Assembly (NCBI GenBank): GCA_025352045.1
Contig: JANXUD010000110.1
Span: 1-37,319 of the forward strand
DNA from: Gammaproteobacteria bacterium
GTDB lineage: Bacteria > Pseudomonadota > Gammaproteobacteria > Xanthomonadales > Xanthomonadaceae
Direction: 5' to 3'
Length of the DNA: 37,319 bases
In this document: positions 24,113-32,477 of the stretch, piece after piece
Layout of the letters: every line of letters begins with the position of its first letter
Numbering within the stretch: position 1 is the stretch's first letter
Notes under the pieces: model-generated
What the model was told of the DNA's origin: nothing
The model's input: the letters and a program-made list of their open reading frames with translations, nothing else
The model's database searches: none
Position numbers and translations under genes: made by a program

Positions 24113-27100
24113 ATTTTTCCGCCTGGGCCATCCGCCGCCCACTGCCGGCGTTGATGATCTTCTTCGTGCTTTGCGTGGCCGGATTGTGGGGCTTCCACAA
24201 GCTGCCGATCGCGCGCTTCCCCGACGTGTCTTTCCCGATGGTCACCGTCGCCATCAGCCTGCCGGGCGCGGCGCCCGCGCAGCTGGAAACCGAGGTCACG
24301 CGCAAGGTCGAGGACTCGGTCGCGACCATCAAGGGCGTGAAGCGAGTGATGTCGAACGTGTCCGAGGGCCTGTCCAGCACGTCGGTCGAGTTCGTGCTCG
24401 AGACCGACTTGCCGACCGCGCTGGACGACGTGCGCGACGCGGTCACGCGGGTGCGCGCCGACCTGCCGCAGGACATCCAGGAGCCGGTGGTCGCCAAGTT
24501 CGACGTCGGCGGTTCGTTGATGACCTACACCGTCGGCTCTGCACGACGCAGCACGGCGGAGCTGAGCTGGCTGGTGGACCGCGACATCAGCAAGGCCCTG
24601 TATGGCGTGCCGGGCGTGGCGCTGGTGGGCCGGCAGGGCGGCCTGGATCGCGAGATCCGTGTCGACCTGGACCCGCAGGCGCTGCAGGCCTGGGGCCTGA
24701 CCGCGGGCGCCGTTTCGCAGCAACTGGCACGCAGCCAGGCCGAGCGCCCCGGCGGCAAGGCCGAGCTGGGTGGCGAGCAGCAGGTGGTGCGGACCGTCGG
24801 CACGCTGGCCGATGCGCAGGCCCTGCGCGATTTTTCGCTGAGCCTGCCCGACGGCAGGGCGATGCGCCTGTCCTCGGTGGCGACGATCACCGACGGCGCA
24901 GCCGATCCCTCGCAGGTGGCCCTGCTCGACGGCACCCCGGTGGTGGCCTTTTCGATCTCGCGCCTGCGCGGCAGCAGCGAAGTCGAAGTGGCCAAGGGCG
25001 TGCGCGCCGCGCTCGATGCCATGCGCAAGGCCGAGCCGGACCTGCGCTTCCAGCTGGTGACCTCCACCGTGGAGGAAGCCGAGCGCAGCTACGAATCGTC
25101 CATGACGATGCTCTACGAGGGCGCGATCCTGGCGCTGCTGGTGGTGTGGGCCTTCCTGCGCGACTGGCGCGCCACCTGGATCAGCGCCGTCGCCTTGCCG
25201 TTGTCGGTCATCCCCACCTTCGCGGTGATGTACTGGTTCGGCTTCACGCTCAACATCATCACGTTGCTGGCCCTGTCGGTGGTCGTGGGCATTTTGGTAG
25301 ACGACGCCATCGTCGAGATCGAGAACATCGTGCGCCACCTGCGCATGGGCAAGTCGCCCATGCAGGCGGCGATCGATGCCGCGCAGGAGATTGGCACCGC
25401 GGTGATCGCCACCTCGCTGACCCTGGCGGCGGTGTTCATCCCGGTCGCCTTCATGCCCGGCATCCCGGGCAAGTTCTTCCGCGAGTTCGGCTGGACCGCG
25501 GCCACCGCGGTGATGTTCTCGTTGCTGGTCGCCCGCCTTCTGACGCCGATGATGGCGGCCTACCAGCTCAAGGCGCATCCCGAGAAGCACGGCGACACGC
25601 GACTGATGGCTTGGTACCTGCAATGGGTCGATCGTTGCCTGCGCCATCGCTGGGTCACGCTGGTCGTGGCCACCGTGCTGTTCGCGCTTTCGATGACCAT
25701 CCCGGCCTTCATCCCGACCACCTTCATCCCGAGTTCGGACCTGGGCCGCAGCAACCTTGCTCTGGAGCTGCCGCCCGGCACGCGCCTGCAGGACACCGTG
25801 CTGCTGGCCGAACAGGCGCGGCGCAAGCTGGCCGGCATCCCCGAGCTCAGGCACGTCTACAGCACCATCGGCGGCACCATCGACATCGGCGACCCGACCA
25901 AGACCGGCGTGGCCGAAGCGCGAAAGGCGACCCTGATCCTCGACTGGGGACACGCGGACGCGCGCAAGCGCGGCCAGAAGGACCTGGAGCGCGAGGCGCG
26001 CGCGCGGCTGGCCGACCTGCCCGGCACGCGCATCAGCTACATCAGCACCGAACCCGGCGAACTGGCGCAACTGGTGCTGCGCGGCGACGATCCGGTCCGT
26101 TTGCTCGAGACCGCGCAGGCCATCGAGCGCGACCTGCACACCATCCCGGGCCTGGGAAGCATTTCGTCCTCGGCCTCGCTGCTGCGCCCGGAAATCCTGA
26201 TCGTGCCCGATCCCGCGCGCGCGGCGGAGCTCGGCGTGTCCACCGCCGACATCGCCGAGGCGACGCGCATCGCCACCACCGGCGATTTCCGCCAGCGGCT
26301 GGCCAAGCTCAACCTGCCCGAGCGGCAGCTGCCGATCCGGGTCGGCTTCGCGCGTAGCGCGCTCGACGACCCGGCCTTGCTGTCGTCGCTGAAGGTGCCG
26401 GGTACGCGCGGGCCGGTGCCGCTGTCGTCGGTGGCGCACATCGTGCAATCCAGCGGGCCCTCGCAGATCGACCGCTACCAGCGCCAGCGCAACATCACCT
26501 TCACCGCCGAACTCAACGGCCGGCCGATGGGCGATGTGATGAAGGAGCTCGACCGGTTGCCCAGCATCAGGCACATCCCGCCGGGCATGAGCTTCCTGCA
26601 GGCGGGCGACGCGGAGGTGTTCGTCGAACTGTTCGTCGGCTTCGCGATCGCGATGGCCGCGGGCCTGGTGTGCATCTACATGGTGCTGTTGCTGCTGTTC
26701 AACCACGTGCTGCAGCCGCTGACCATCCTGACCGCCGTCCCCCTGTGCGCCGGCGGTGCGTTCGGGGCATTGCTTGTCACGGGAAATGCACTCTCCCTGC
26801 CTGCCCTGATCGGCCTGCTGATGCTGATCGGCGTTGCCTCGAAGAACTCGATCCTGCTGGTGGACTACGCGGTGATGGCCGAGGACGAGCATGGCCTGTC
26901 CCAGCACGATGCGCTGGTGGATGCCTGCCGCAAGCGCGCGCAGCCGGTGATCATGACCTCGCTGGCGATGATGGCCGGCATGATGCCGATCGCGTTGGGC
27001 TTCTCCGGCGATTCCAGTTTCCGCGCGCCGATGGCAATCTCGGTGATCGGCGGCCTGATCACCTCGACGCTGCTTTCGCTGCTGGTGATCCCGGCAGCGT

Positions 27101-27186
27101 TCACGGTGCTGGATGACCTGGGCGGCTGGTTCGCACGCAGGTTCCAGCGCGCCCCGCCGGCGGCGCCCGCCGGCAGCGGCGCATGA
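24109..27186 (+). CDS. RND family efflux transporter permease (HAE1/MdtB-like)
   Basis: This inner-membrane proton-driven pump of the AcrB superfamily has 1025 residues with two six-span halves. N-terminal FSAWAIRRPLPALMIFF begins the first span. The conserved GVKRVMSNVSEGLSS and the proton-relay pair Asp398/Asp399 in VGILVDDAIVEIENIVRH are present, with the matching Lys912 in GVASKNSILLVDYAV. The periplasmic porter loops are full length. The overall pattern fits the HAE1 family, close to MdtB/MexF-like pumps; the substrate cannot be read from sequence. GGAG lies 4 bases before ATG. Its end overlaps the next gene as ATGA. Confidence 0.94.
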   Translation: MNFSAWAIRRPLPALMIFFVLCVAGLWGFHKLPIARFPDVSFPMVTVAISLPGAAPAQLETEVTRKVEDSVATIKGVKRVMSNVSEGLSSTSVEFVLETDLPTALDDVRDAVTRVRADLPQDIQEPVVAKFDVGGSLMTYTVGSARRSTAELSWLVDRDISKALYGVPGVALVGRQGGLDREIRVDLDPQALQAWGLTAGAVSQQLARSQAERPGGKAELGGEQQVVRTVGTLADAQALRDFSLSLPDGRAMRLSSVATITDGAADPSQVALLDGTPVVAFSISRLRGSSEVEVAKGVRAALDAMRKAEPDLRFQLVTSTVEEAERSYESSMTMLYEGAILALLVVWAFLRDWRATWISAVALPLSVIPTFAVMYWFGFTLNIITLLALSVVVGILVDDAIVEIENIVRHLRMGKSPMQAAIDAAQEIGTAVIATSLTLAAVFIPVAFMPGIPGKFFREFGWTAATAVMFSLLVARLLTPMMAAYQLKAHPEKHGDTRLMAWYLQWVDRCLRHRWVTLVVATVLFALSMTIPAFIPTTFIPSSDLGRSNLALELPPGTRLQDTVLLAEQARRKLAGIPELRHVYSTIGGTIDIGDPTKTGVAEARKATLILDWGHADARKRGQKDLEREARARLADLPGTRISYISTEPGELAQLVLRGDDPVRLLETAQAIERDLHTIPGLGSISSSASLLRPEILIVPDPARAAELGVSTADIAEATRIATTGDFRQRLAKLNLPERQLPIRVGFARSALDDPALLSSLKVPGTRGPVPLSSVAHIVQSSGPSQIDRYQRQRNITFTAELNGRPMGDVMKELDRLPSIRHIPPGMSFLQAGDAEVFVELFVGFAIAMAAGLVCIYMVLLLLFNHVLQPLTILTAVPLCAGGAFGALLVTGNALSLPALIGLLMLIGVASKNSILLVDYAVMAEDEHGLSQHDALVDACRKRAQPVIMTSLAMMAGMMPIALGFSGDSSFRAPMAISVIGGLITSTLLSLLVIPAAFTVLDDLGGWFARRFQRAPPAAPAGSGA

Positions 27187-28738
27187 GCCCGGCCCTGGCA
27201 GTGGCGCGGCGGGCCCTGCTGCCGGTGCTGGCCGTGCTGGCGATCTTCGCCGTGCTGGCATGGTTCCACCGGCCCGACCTGCGCCCTGGGCTGGTCGAGA
27301 ACGGCGACCTGGCCGCCAACTCCCTGCTGGTGCTCAAGGCCAAGCACGGCCTGCTGCGCACGGGGATTATTCCCGCGTCGGTTTCAACCATCCGGGCCCG
27401 GCGATCCTGTACGCGCTGGCCTTCGGCGAATGGCTGTTCCACGATGTCCTGCCTATCGCCGGCTCGCCGATCGGCGGCCAGTTGCTGGGCCAGTGCCTGT
27501 ATTCGGCGCTCTGGCTGGTGGCGATCGCCGCGCTGTTCGGGCGCTTGCTGGGAAGCCGCTGGGGCGGGGCGCTGGCGACCCTGCTGCTGGCGGCCATCAC
27601 CGCCGCCGTGGACCACAACATCCTGGTGACGATCTGGTTCCCGGATTTGTACTTCCTGCCATTTGCCACGTTCTTCCTGGCCTGCACGCGCCTGTTGTCC
27701 GGTCGCGGTGACAGCCTGGTCCTGCTGGCCCTGGCCCTCGGCACGCTGGTCAACGGCCATGCCGCCTTCGCGCCGATCTGCGGGTTGCTGGGCGTGCTGG
27801 TGCTGGTGGCCAATGCCGTGCTCGCGCGCTCCGGGCTGGCCGACGCGCGGGTTGCCTCGCTCGCCTTCGTGCGTGCGAATGCGCGGGCGCTGTGGCTGGT
27901 GGCGGGCGTGGGCCTGCTGTTCGCGCTGCCCTTGCTGCTGGAAACGGCGGCGCGCTGGCCGGGACCGGTGGCCGACTACCTGGCGTTCGGGCGCGCCGGC
28001 CAGTCGCACGCGTTCGACGAGGGCGCCCGATACGTCGCGCACTACTGGAGCGACCTGCACCTGCTGGTGCCGGGCGCGGCGCTGGCCCTGTGCTGGGCCA
28101 TGCTGGTGCTGTCGGGGCGTGCGCGTGGCGCGCCCGAACTCGACCGCGCCGGCCTGGCCCTGCTGGCCACCGCCGCGCTGGCGACCGGGGTGGTGGTGGC
28201 GTATGCGATCTACGGCATCGACCTGCTGTCTGAAACCTATGTCGCGATCTTCTACATCGCGGTGCCGGCGTGCGTGTTGGCCTGGTTTGCCGTGGCCTTC
28301 TTCGCCCAGGCGCGGGCGAAGCCGCGCGGCGTCGCATTCGCCACCATTGCTGCCCTCGCCCTCGCGTCCCTGCCCGAGCGCCTGGCGCTACCCGCCGGCA
28401 ATGCCAGCGACTACGACATGGCCGGCATCGCCGACGCCGACGCGCGCCTGCGTGCCCAGCCGGCGCCGCGGATCGTGCTCGACCTGGACGACTCGGCGCA
28501 ATGGGGCACGGTCTGGAGCACGGTCGCCGGCCTGCTGGTGCACGCCGCGCGCGAAGGCGACGGGGCGCGCTACTGCGTCGGCGCGCACTGGCACATCCTG
28601 TTCACCCGGCGCGCGGCCTGCGCGGGGCAGGATCTCGCGGGCGCGCGTGTGCTGCGCGTCAGCGCGGCCGCGCAGGCCGGCGAGCCGGTAGCGCGTGTCG
28701 GTCCGGTGGGCTTCTACGAGACCACGCCCGCGCGGTGA
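27183..28738 (+). pseudogene. Polytopic membrane protein (possible GT-C type), broken by a 1-base frameshift
   Basis: From ATG 27183 the frame reads MSPALAVARRALLPVLAVLA and continues through VENGDLAANSLLVLKAKHGLLRTG. At the G-run 27362-27365 the sense moves to the next-lower frame: GDYSRVGFNHPGPAILYAL onward to the TGA at 28736. Adding one G (five in place of four) restores a continuous protein of about 518 residues. It has around ten membrane spans and a C-terminal soluble part with LDLDDSAQWGTVWSTV. The ENGD and YSRxGxNHPGP pattern is typical of large polyprenyl-linked-sugar-type membrane enzymes, so a GT-C-like glycosyltransferase is possible but unproven. The loss could be real, a sequencing error or slippage. 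The start overlaps the RND pump stop (ATGA). The downstream part also has an unbroken reading from 27113, but that start lies inside the pump gene. Confidence 0.75.
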
Positions 28739-29581
28739 CTAGCTGCGCAGCCCGACGCCCCTGGTCAGCAGGCGCAGCGCCAGCCAGGTCAACGCCGCCA
28801 CGAAGGCCAGCATCACTGCGAACGCGCTCCACAGCGGCATGTCGATCGCACTGGGCCCGAGCAGCCCGTAGCGGAAAGCGTTGACCATGTAGAAGATCGG
28901 GTTCATGTGGGTGGCGGCCTCGGCCCAGCCCGGCAACACGCGCACCGAATAGAACACGCCGCCGAGGTAGGTAAGCGGGGTGAGGATGAAGGTCGGGATG
29001 ATCGCGATGTCGTCGAACTTCTTGGCGTACACCGCGTTGACGAACCCGGCCAGCGAGAAGATCACCGCGCCCAGCAGCACCGTGGCCAGGGTGACGAAGG
29101 GATGCGGCATGCGCACGTGGGTGAAGAACATCGCGATCACCAGCACGATCGCGCCGACCATCAGCCCGCGCAGCACGCCGCCGGCCACGTAGCCGCCGAG
29201 GATCACCCAGTTGGGCATGGGACTGACCAGCAGCTCCTCGACATGGCGGCCGAACTTGGCGCCGAAGAAGCTCGAGGAAATATTGCCGTAGGCGTTCTGG
29301 ATCACCGCCATCATCACCAGGCCCGGCACGATGAAGTCCATGTAGCTGAAGCCGCCCATCTGGCCGATGCGCGAGCCGATCAGCGTGCCGAAGATCAGGA
29401 AGTAAAGCGTCATCGTGATCGCGGGCGGAACCAATGTCTGGCCCCAGATGCGCAGGATGCGCATGACCTCGCGCCGGGCGATGGTGCGGATCGCGACCAG
29501 GTTGGCGGCGCGCGCGACCTCGGCGGCCGGCATCGGCGGGGCGTCGGACGCGGCCTGGCCGGGGATCATCGGGCTGTCCAT
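28739..29581 (-). CDS. yadH: ABC-2 type transporter permease, YadH-like
   Basis: This inner-membrane permease has 280 residues and six spans. The conserved run RILRIWGQTLVPPAITMTLYF, FGTLIGSRIGQMGGFSYMDFIVPGL, SSSFFGAKFGRHVEELLVSP and PTFILTPLTYLGGVFYSV match E. coli YadH closely. It pairs with the YadG-like ATPase just upstream, sharing one base (TGATG). The transported substrate is unknown. Its stop at 28739 abuts the stop of the convergent membrane-protein gene with no base between. Confidence 0.93.
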   Translation of the reverse strand: MDSPMIPGQAASDAPPMPAAEVARAANLVAIRTIARREVMRILRIWGQTLVPPAITMTLYFLIFGTLIGSRIGQMGGFSYMDFIVPGLVMMAVIQNAYGNISSSFFGAKFGRHVEELLVSPMPNWVILGGYVAGGVLRGLMVGAIVLVIAMFFTHVRMPHPFVTLATVLLGAVIFSLAGFVNAVYAKKFDDIAIIPTFILTPLTYLGGVFYSVRVLPGWAEAATHMNPIFYMVNAFRYGLLGPSAIDMPLWSAFAVMLAFVAALTWLALRLLTRGVGLRS

Positions 29582-30528
29582 CAGTGGGCTCCTGCCGCGG
29601 CGGGCAGCTTGTTGTCGCCGGTCAGGCGCAGGAAAAGTTCTTCCAGCCGATTGGATTCGGTGCGCATCGAGCGCACCCGGATGCCGGCGCCGCTGAGGGC
29701 GGCGAACACGCCGTTGAGGTCCTGGCTGCGCGGCATCTCCAGCGTCAGGGTGTGGTCGTTGGGCGCGACCAGCCGCATGTTGGGCAACTGCGGCAACTCG
29801 GCCGGCAGCACGCCCTCGATGTCGAACACGAAGCCCTCCACGTCCAACTTGGCAAGCAGGGTCTTCATCGGCCCTGCTTCGATGATCTGGCCGCGGTCGA
29901 TGATCGCCAGGTTGCGGCACAGGCTCTCGGCTTCCTCGAGGTAGTGCGTGGTCAGGATGACCGTGGTGCCCGCGGCATTGACCTCGCGCAGGGTCTTCCA
30001 CATGCCGCGGCGGATCTCGATGTCCACACCGGCGGTCGGTTCGTCCAGGATCAGCAACTTCGGCCGCGTCATCATGGCGCGGGCGATCATCAGCCGGCGC
30101 TTCATGCCGCCCGACAGGGTGCGGCTCATCATGAAGGCCTTGGGCCACAACTGCGCCGACTTCAGCTCCTCCTCGGCGCGCGCCAGGGCCTGGGCGCGCG
30201 GGATGCCGTAGAAGCCGGCGTAGTTGGTGAGGATGTCGATCGGCCGTTCGAAGAAGTTGAAGTTCATCTCCTGCGGCACCAGGCCAATCTGGCGCATGGC
30301 CGCGGAGCGCTGGGTGGCGACGTCGATGCCGAACACCTGCACGTCGCCCGAGGAAGCATTCACCAGCGAGCTCACGACACCGATCAGCGTGGACTTGCCC
30401 GCGCCATTGGGCCCGAGCAGGGCGAAGAAATCGCCGGGCGCGACGTCCAGCGAGACGCCCTTGAGCGCCTCGACGCCAGTGTCATAGACCTTGCGCAGGT
30501 CGCGGATGTGCAGGGCGGGCGTGGGCAT
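29581..30528 (-). CDS. yadG: ABC transporter ATP-binding protein, YadG-like
   Basis: This is the ATPase partner of the YadH-like permease, with 315 residues. Walker A GPNGAGKS is at residues 39-46, the signature is TLSGGMKRRLMIARAMM, Walker B is LLILDEPTAGVD, and the switch His is in TTHYLEEAE. The YadG-specific extension (RVRSMRTESNRLEELFLRLTG) is at the C-terminus. The sequence is very like E. coli YadG, including VPQEMNFNFFE. It is probably driven by the TATAAT box at 30647-30652 on the minus strand. Confidence 0.94.
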   Translation of the reverse strand: MPTPALHIRDLRKVYDTGVEALKGVSLDVAPGDFFALLGPNGAGKSTLIGVVSSLVNASSGDVQVFGIDVATQRSAAMRQIGLVPQEMNFNFFERPIDILTNYAGFYGIPRAQALARAEEELKSAQLWPKAFMMSRTLSGGMKRRLMIARAMMTRPKLLILDEPTAGVDIEIRRGMWKTLREVNAAGTTVILTTHYLEEAESLCRNLAIIDRGQIIEAGPMKTLLAKLDVEGFVFDIEGVLPAELPQLPNMRLVAPNDHTLTLEMPRSQDLNGVFAALSGAGIRVRSMRTESNRLEELFLRLTGDNKLPAAAGAH

Positions 30529-30645
30529 GCGGTTGGCGTTCCGGGAGGGGCGGGGTTGCGCGCTGGGCGCGGGGCGATCTTGGCGGCGAGTTCCGGGCGG
30601 AGCGGCTTTTCACAGGGCGCGCACCGTGTCGGGCGGGCCGGACGC

Positions 30646-30652
30646 TATTATA
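30646..30652. promoter_or_regulatory. Overlapping bidirectional -10 boxes, yadG versus fpr
   Basis: On minus, 30652-30647 is an exact TATAAT with TCGAAC 17 bases upstream, pointing to yadG. On plus, 30646-30651 is TATTAT, pointing to the reductase gene with only a weak -35. One DNA patch may thus serve both directions, so the two promoters would compete. Confidence 0.45.
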
Positions 30653-30688
30653 GGCGCCGCGCAAAGCACGTTCGACGGAAGACCCCGA

Positions 30689-31453
30689 TTGGCCAATCCC
30701 TTTCCACTGCGGCTGGTCGGCAGCCACATGCTGGCGCCCAGCGTGCGGCACCTGGACTTTGCCCGCGACGACGGGCTGCCGCTGGATTTCGTGCCGGGCC
30801 AGTTCATCCAGGTGCACTTCAACTACGCCGACGGCACCCCGACCAAGCGCAGCTACTCGCTGGCGACCGTCCACGACCATGCGCTGGGCCCGGGCGAGTC
30901 GGTGCAGATCGCCGTCAGCTACGTTCCCGGCGGCGCCGCCACCGCGCTGTTCGCCGCGCTGGACGAGGGCCAGCAGATCCAGGCCAGCGGTCCCTACGGG
31001 CGCTTTTGCCTGGGCACGGCCGACCAGAACCGGCGCTATTTGCTGATCGGCACCGGCACCGGCGTCACCCCGTACCGGGCGATGCTGCCCCAGCTGGCGC
31101 AGATGATGGCCGCGCGCGCGCTCGACGTGGTGCTGCTGTTCGGCGCGCGCACGCCCGAAGAGCTGATCTATGGCGAGGACTTTGCCACCTTCGGCGCCGC
31201 GCACCCGCGTTTCCGCTTCGTGCCCTGCTTCAGCCGCGAGCTGCCCGTCGACGCCGACCCCCTGTTCCGCAACGCGCTGGTCCGGCGGGGCTATGTGCAG
31301 GAGGCGCTGGCCGAGTTCGCCCCGGACCCTGCCACCGACATCGCCTACCTGTGCGGCAACCCGAACATGGTGGACGCGAGCTTCGAGGCCCTGAAGGCGG
31401 CTGGCCTGGCGATCCCGGCCATCCGCCGCGAGAAGTACGTCAGCAGCAAATAG
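30689..31453 (+). CDS. fpr: Ferredoxin--NADP(+) reductase
   Basis: This cytosolic FAD enzyme exchanges electrons between NADPH and ferredoxin or flavodoxin; the product has 254 residues. The FAD-binding motif is RSYSLATVHD (RxYS), flavin contacts are in SGPYGRFCLG, the NADP-binding glycine-rich loop is LIGTGTGVTPYRAML, and the C-terminal CGNPNMVD precedes the end REKYVSSK. The start is TTG at 30689, supported by GGAAGA 6 bases before it and by the conserved opening ANPFPLRLVGSHM. ATG 30728 would remove the conserved start. Confidence 0.9.
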   Translation: MANPFPLRLVGSHMLAPSVRHLDFARDDGLPLDFVPGQFIQVHFNYADGTPTKRSYSLATVHDHALGPGESVQIAVSYVPGGAATALFAALDEGQQIQASGPYGRFCLGTADQNRRYLLIGTGTGVTPYRAMLPQLAQMMAARALDVVLLFGARTPEELIYGEDFATFGAAHPRFRFVPCFSRELPVDADPLFRNALVRRGYVQEALAEFAPDPATDIAYLCGNPNMVDASFEALKAAGLAIPAIRREKYVSSK

Positions 31454-31482
31454 CCGGCCGCCGCATCACGGACGCCGCCGTC

Positions 31483-31512
31483 TTGAAATTGTCATTTAAC
31501 CGTGTTTATCAT
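31483..31512 (+). promoter_or_regulatory. Sigma-70-like promoter for the DUF4177/ArsR-like pair
   Basis: TTGAAA (31483-31488) and TATCAT (31507-31512) are 18 bases apart, with 5 of 6 matches in each box, in an AT-rich stretch between fpr and the next gene. The predicted start of transcription falls inside the palindrome at 31511-31527. Confidence 0.6.
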
Positions 31513-31527
31513 TCAACTACCTTGAAT
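31511..31527. promoter_or_regulatory. Operator-like palindrome 1
   Basis: ATTCAA-CTACC-TTGAAT is a perfect 6-base inverted repeat around a 5-base centre, overlapping the -10 box and predicted start site. A bound protein there would block initiation. It shares the core TCAA..ACCTTGA with the palindrome at 32453-32470 before the next operon. Confidence 0.55.
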
Positions 31528-31540
31528 GAAGGAGCCCGGC

Positions 31541-31726
31541 ATGAGTTACGAATACCGCATCGAGACCATCTGCTTCGACGACCCCGGGCAGCGCCAGGCC
31601 AATGTCCTGGCGATCGCCAACCGGCTGGGCCGCGAAGGCTGGCGCCTGGCCAGCCTGGATGTGGCTCCGCGGCTGGCGGTGAACGAACGCGAGCTGCCCG
31701 TGCTGTTCGAACGTCCCGTGGCCTGA
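31541..31726 (+). CDS. Small DUF4177-like protein
   Basis: This 61-residue protein begins SYEYRIETICF and contains NRLGREGWRLASLDV and PVLFERPV. That is the DUF4177 pattern: a short strand, a helix ending in GWxL, then a closing strand with an F-x-R-P end. The function is unknown. The start at 31541 is preferred over an in-frame codon five codons upstream because AAGGAG lies 6 bases before it. It is 10 bases upstream of the ArsR-like regulator and shares its promoter. Confidence 0.78.
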   Translation: MSYEYRIETICFDDPGQRQANVLAIANRLGREGWRLASLDVAPRLAVNERELPVLFERPVA

Positions 31727-31736
31727 GCCGGCTGCC

Positions 31737-32399
31737 GTGCCCAGGACGAAACAGCGGATCCAGGACCGCGTGCTGCTGGATCCCGCCAAGCTGCGCGTGC
31801 TCGGCGACCCGATCCGCTCGTTCGTGGTGTATTCGCTGGTGCCCGAAGCCAAGACCGTCAAGCGGCTTGCCGGGGAGCTGGGTTGTCCGCCAACGCGCTT
31901 GTATTACCACATGCAGCAGCTGGAGAAACACGCACTGGTGTTCGTGGAAAGCGAGCGGCGGGTGTCCGGCATCGTCGAAAAGCACTATCGCGCCGTCGGC
32001 CGCGAACTGACGCTGGACCGGGCCTCGTTCCTGCGCTCGGGCAAGCTCGACACGGCGCGCCGGGATGCCCTGCTGGGATTCGTGTTCGACCAGAGTCGCC
32101 TGGAGATCCTGCGCGGGCTCGAGGATGGACGCATCGACATCCATCGCCGGCCCCCGGAGCCCGGCGCGCTGATCGCCTACCGCAACGTGCTCAAGCTCAG
32201 CGACCCGCAAGCCGCCCGCCTGTACCAGCGGCTGTACGACTTCTGGATGGAATACGACGCCATCGCCCGCGAGCCAGCCGAAGGCGGGCGGTTTTACGCG
32301 TTCGTCGCGTCGCTGTATCCCAACGACATGCAGCCTGCGGCGGGCGCCGCCGCGGCAGCCGCCCCCGGGCGGGAGCGGGCGGGCAAACCGCCGCGGTGA
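31737..32399 (+). CDS. ArsR-like winged-helix transcriptional regulator
   Basis: This 220-residue DNA-binding protein has a winged-helix domain at about residues 12-85. LRVLGDPIRSFVVYSLVPEAKTVKRLAGEL is the first two helices, and PPTRLYYHMQQLEKHALVFV is the recognition helix and start of the wing. The LGDPIR opening is typical of ArsR/HTH_20-type regulators. No metal-binding CxC pair is seen. The C-terminal half (100-200) is helical and may bind a ligand or dimerise; it ends in a low-complexity Ala tail. The start is GTG at 31737. It likely autoregulates through one of the palindromes nearby; inference. Confidence 0.85.
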   Translation: MPRTKQRIQDRVLLDPAKLRVLGDPIRSFVVYSLVPEAKTVKRLAGELGCPPTRLYYHMQQLEKHALVFVESERRVSGIVEKHYRAVGRELTLDRASFLRSGKLDTARRDALLGFVFDQSRLEILRGLEDGRIDIHRRPPEPGALIAYRNVLKLSDPQAARLYQRLYDFWMEYDAIAREPAEGGRFYAFVASLYPNDMQPAAGAAAAAAPGRERAGKPPR

Positions 32400-32421
32400 T
32401 CGCCATGCATGTAAAGCTTCC

Positions 32422-32450
32422 TTGACAGCTTCCGTCCAAGGCCGTATCTT
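32422..32450 (+). promoter_or_regulatory. Sigma-70-like promoter of the five-gene operon
   Basis: TTGACA (32422-32427, exact consensus) and TATCTT (32445-32450) are 17 bases apart. The transcript would start near 32457, inside the palindrome at 32453-32470, giving a leader of only about 20 bases. Confidence 0.65.
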
Positions 32451-32452
32451 CC

Positions 32453-32470
32453 TGTCAAGTTACCTTGACA
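32453..32470. promoter_or_regulatory. Operator-like palindrome 2, with an extra half-site
   Basis: TGTCAAG-TTAC-CTTGACA is a perfect 7-base inverted repeat over the predicted start of transcription. A third half-site CTTGACA (32421-32427) lies on the -35 box and pairs in inverse with TGTCAAG at 32453-32459. It resembles palindrome 1 at 31511-31527 (TCAA..ACCTTGA). Confidence 0.6.
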
Positions 32471-32477
32471 TGCCGCC

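Noticed and set aside
23932-27261. 1109-codon open frame on minus over the RND pump
   Set aside because: It is antisense to a clear pump gene, and its composition is typical of the complementary strand of membrane-protein codons.
27113-27362. Plus-strand start at 27113 for the membrane protein
   Set aside because: Its first about 80 codons are an Arg/Ala/Pro-rich shadow of the pump end and of the true 5' part read from 27183. The frame change at the G-run explains the data better.
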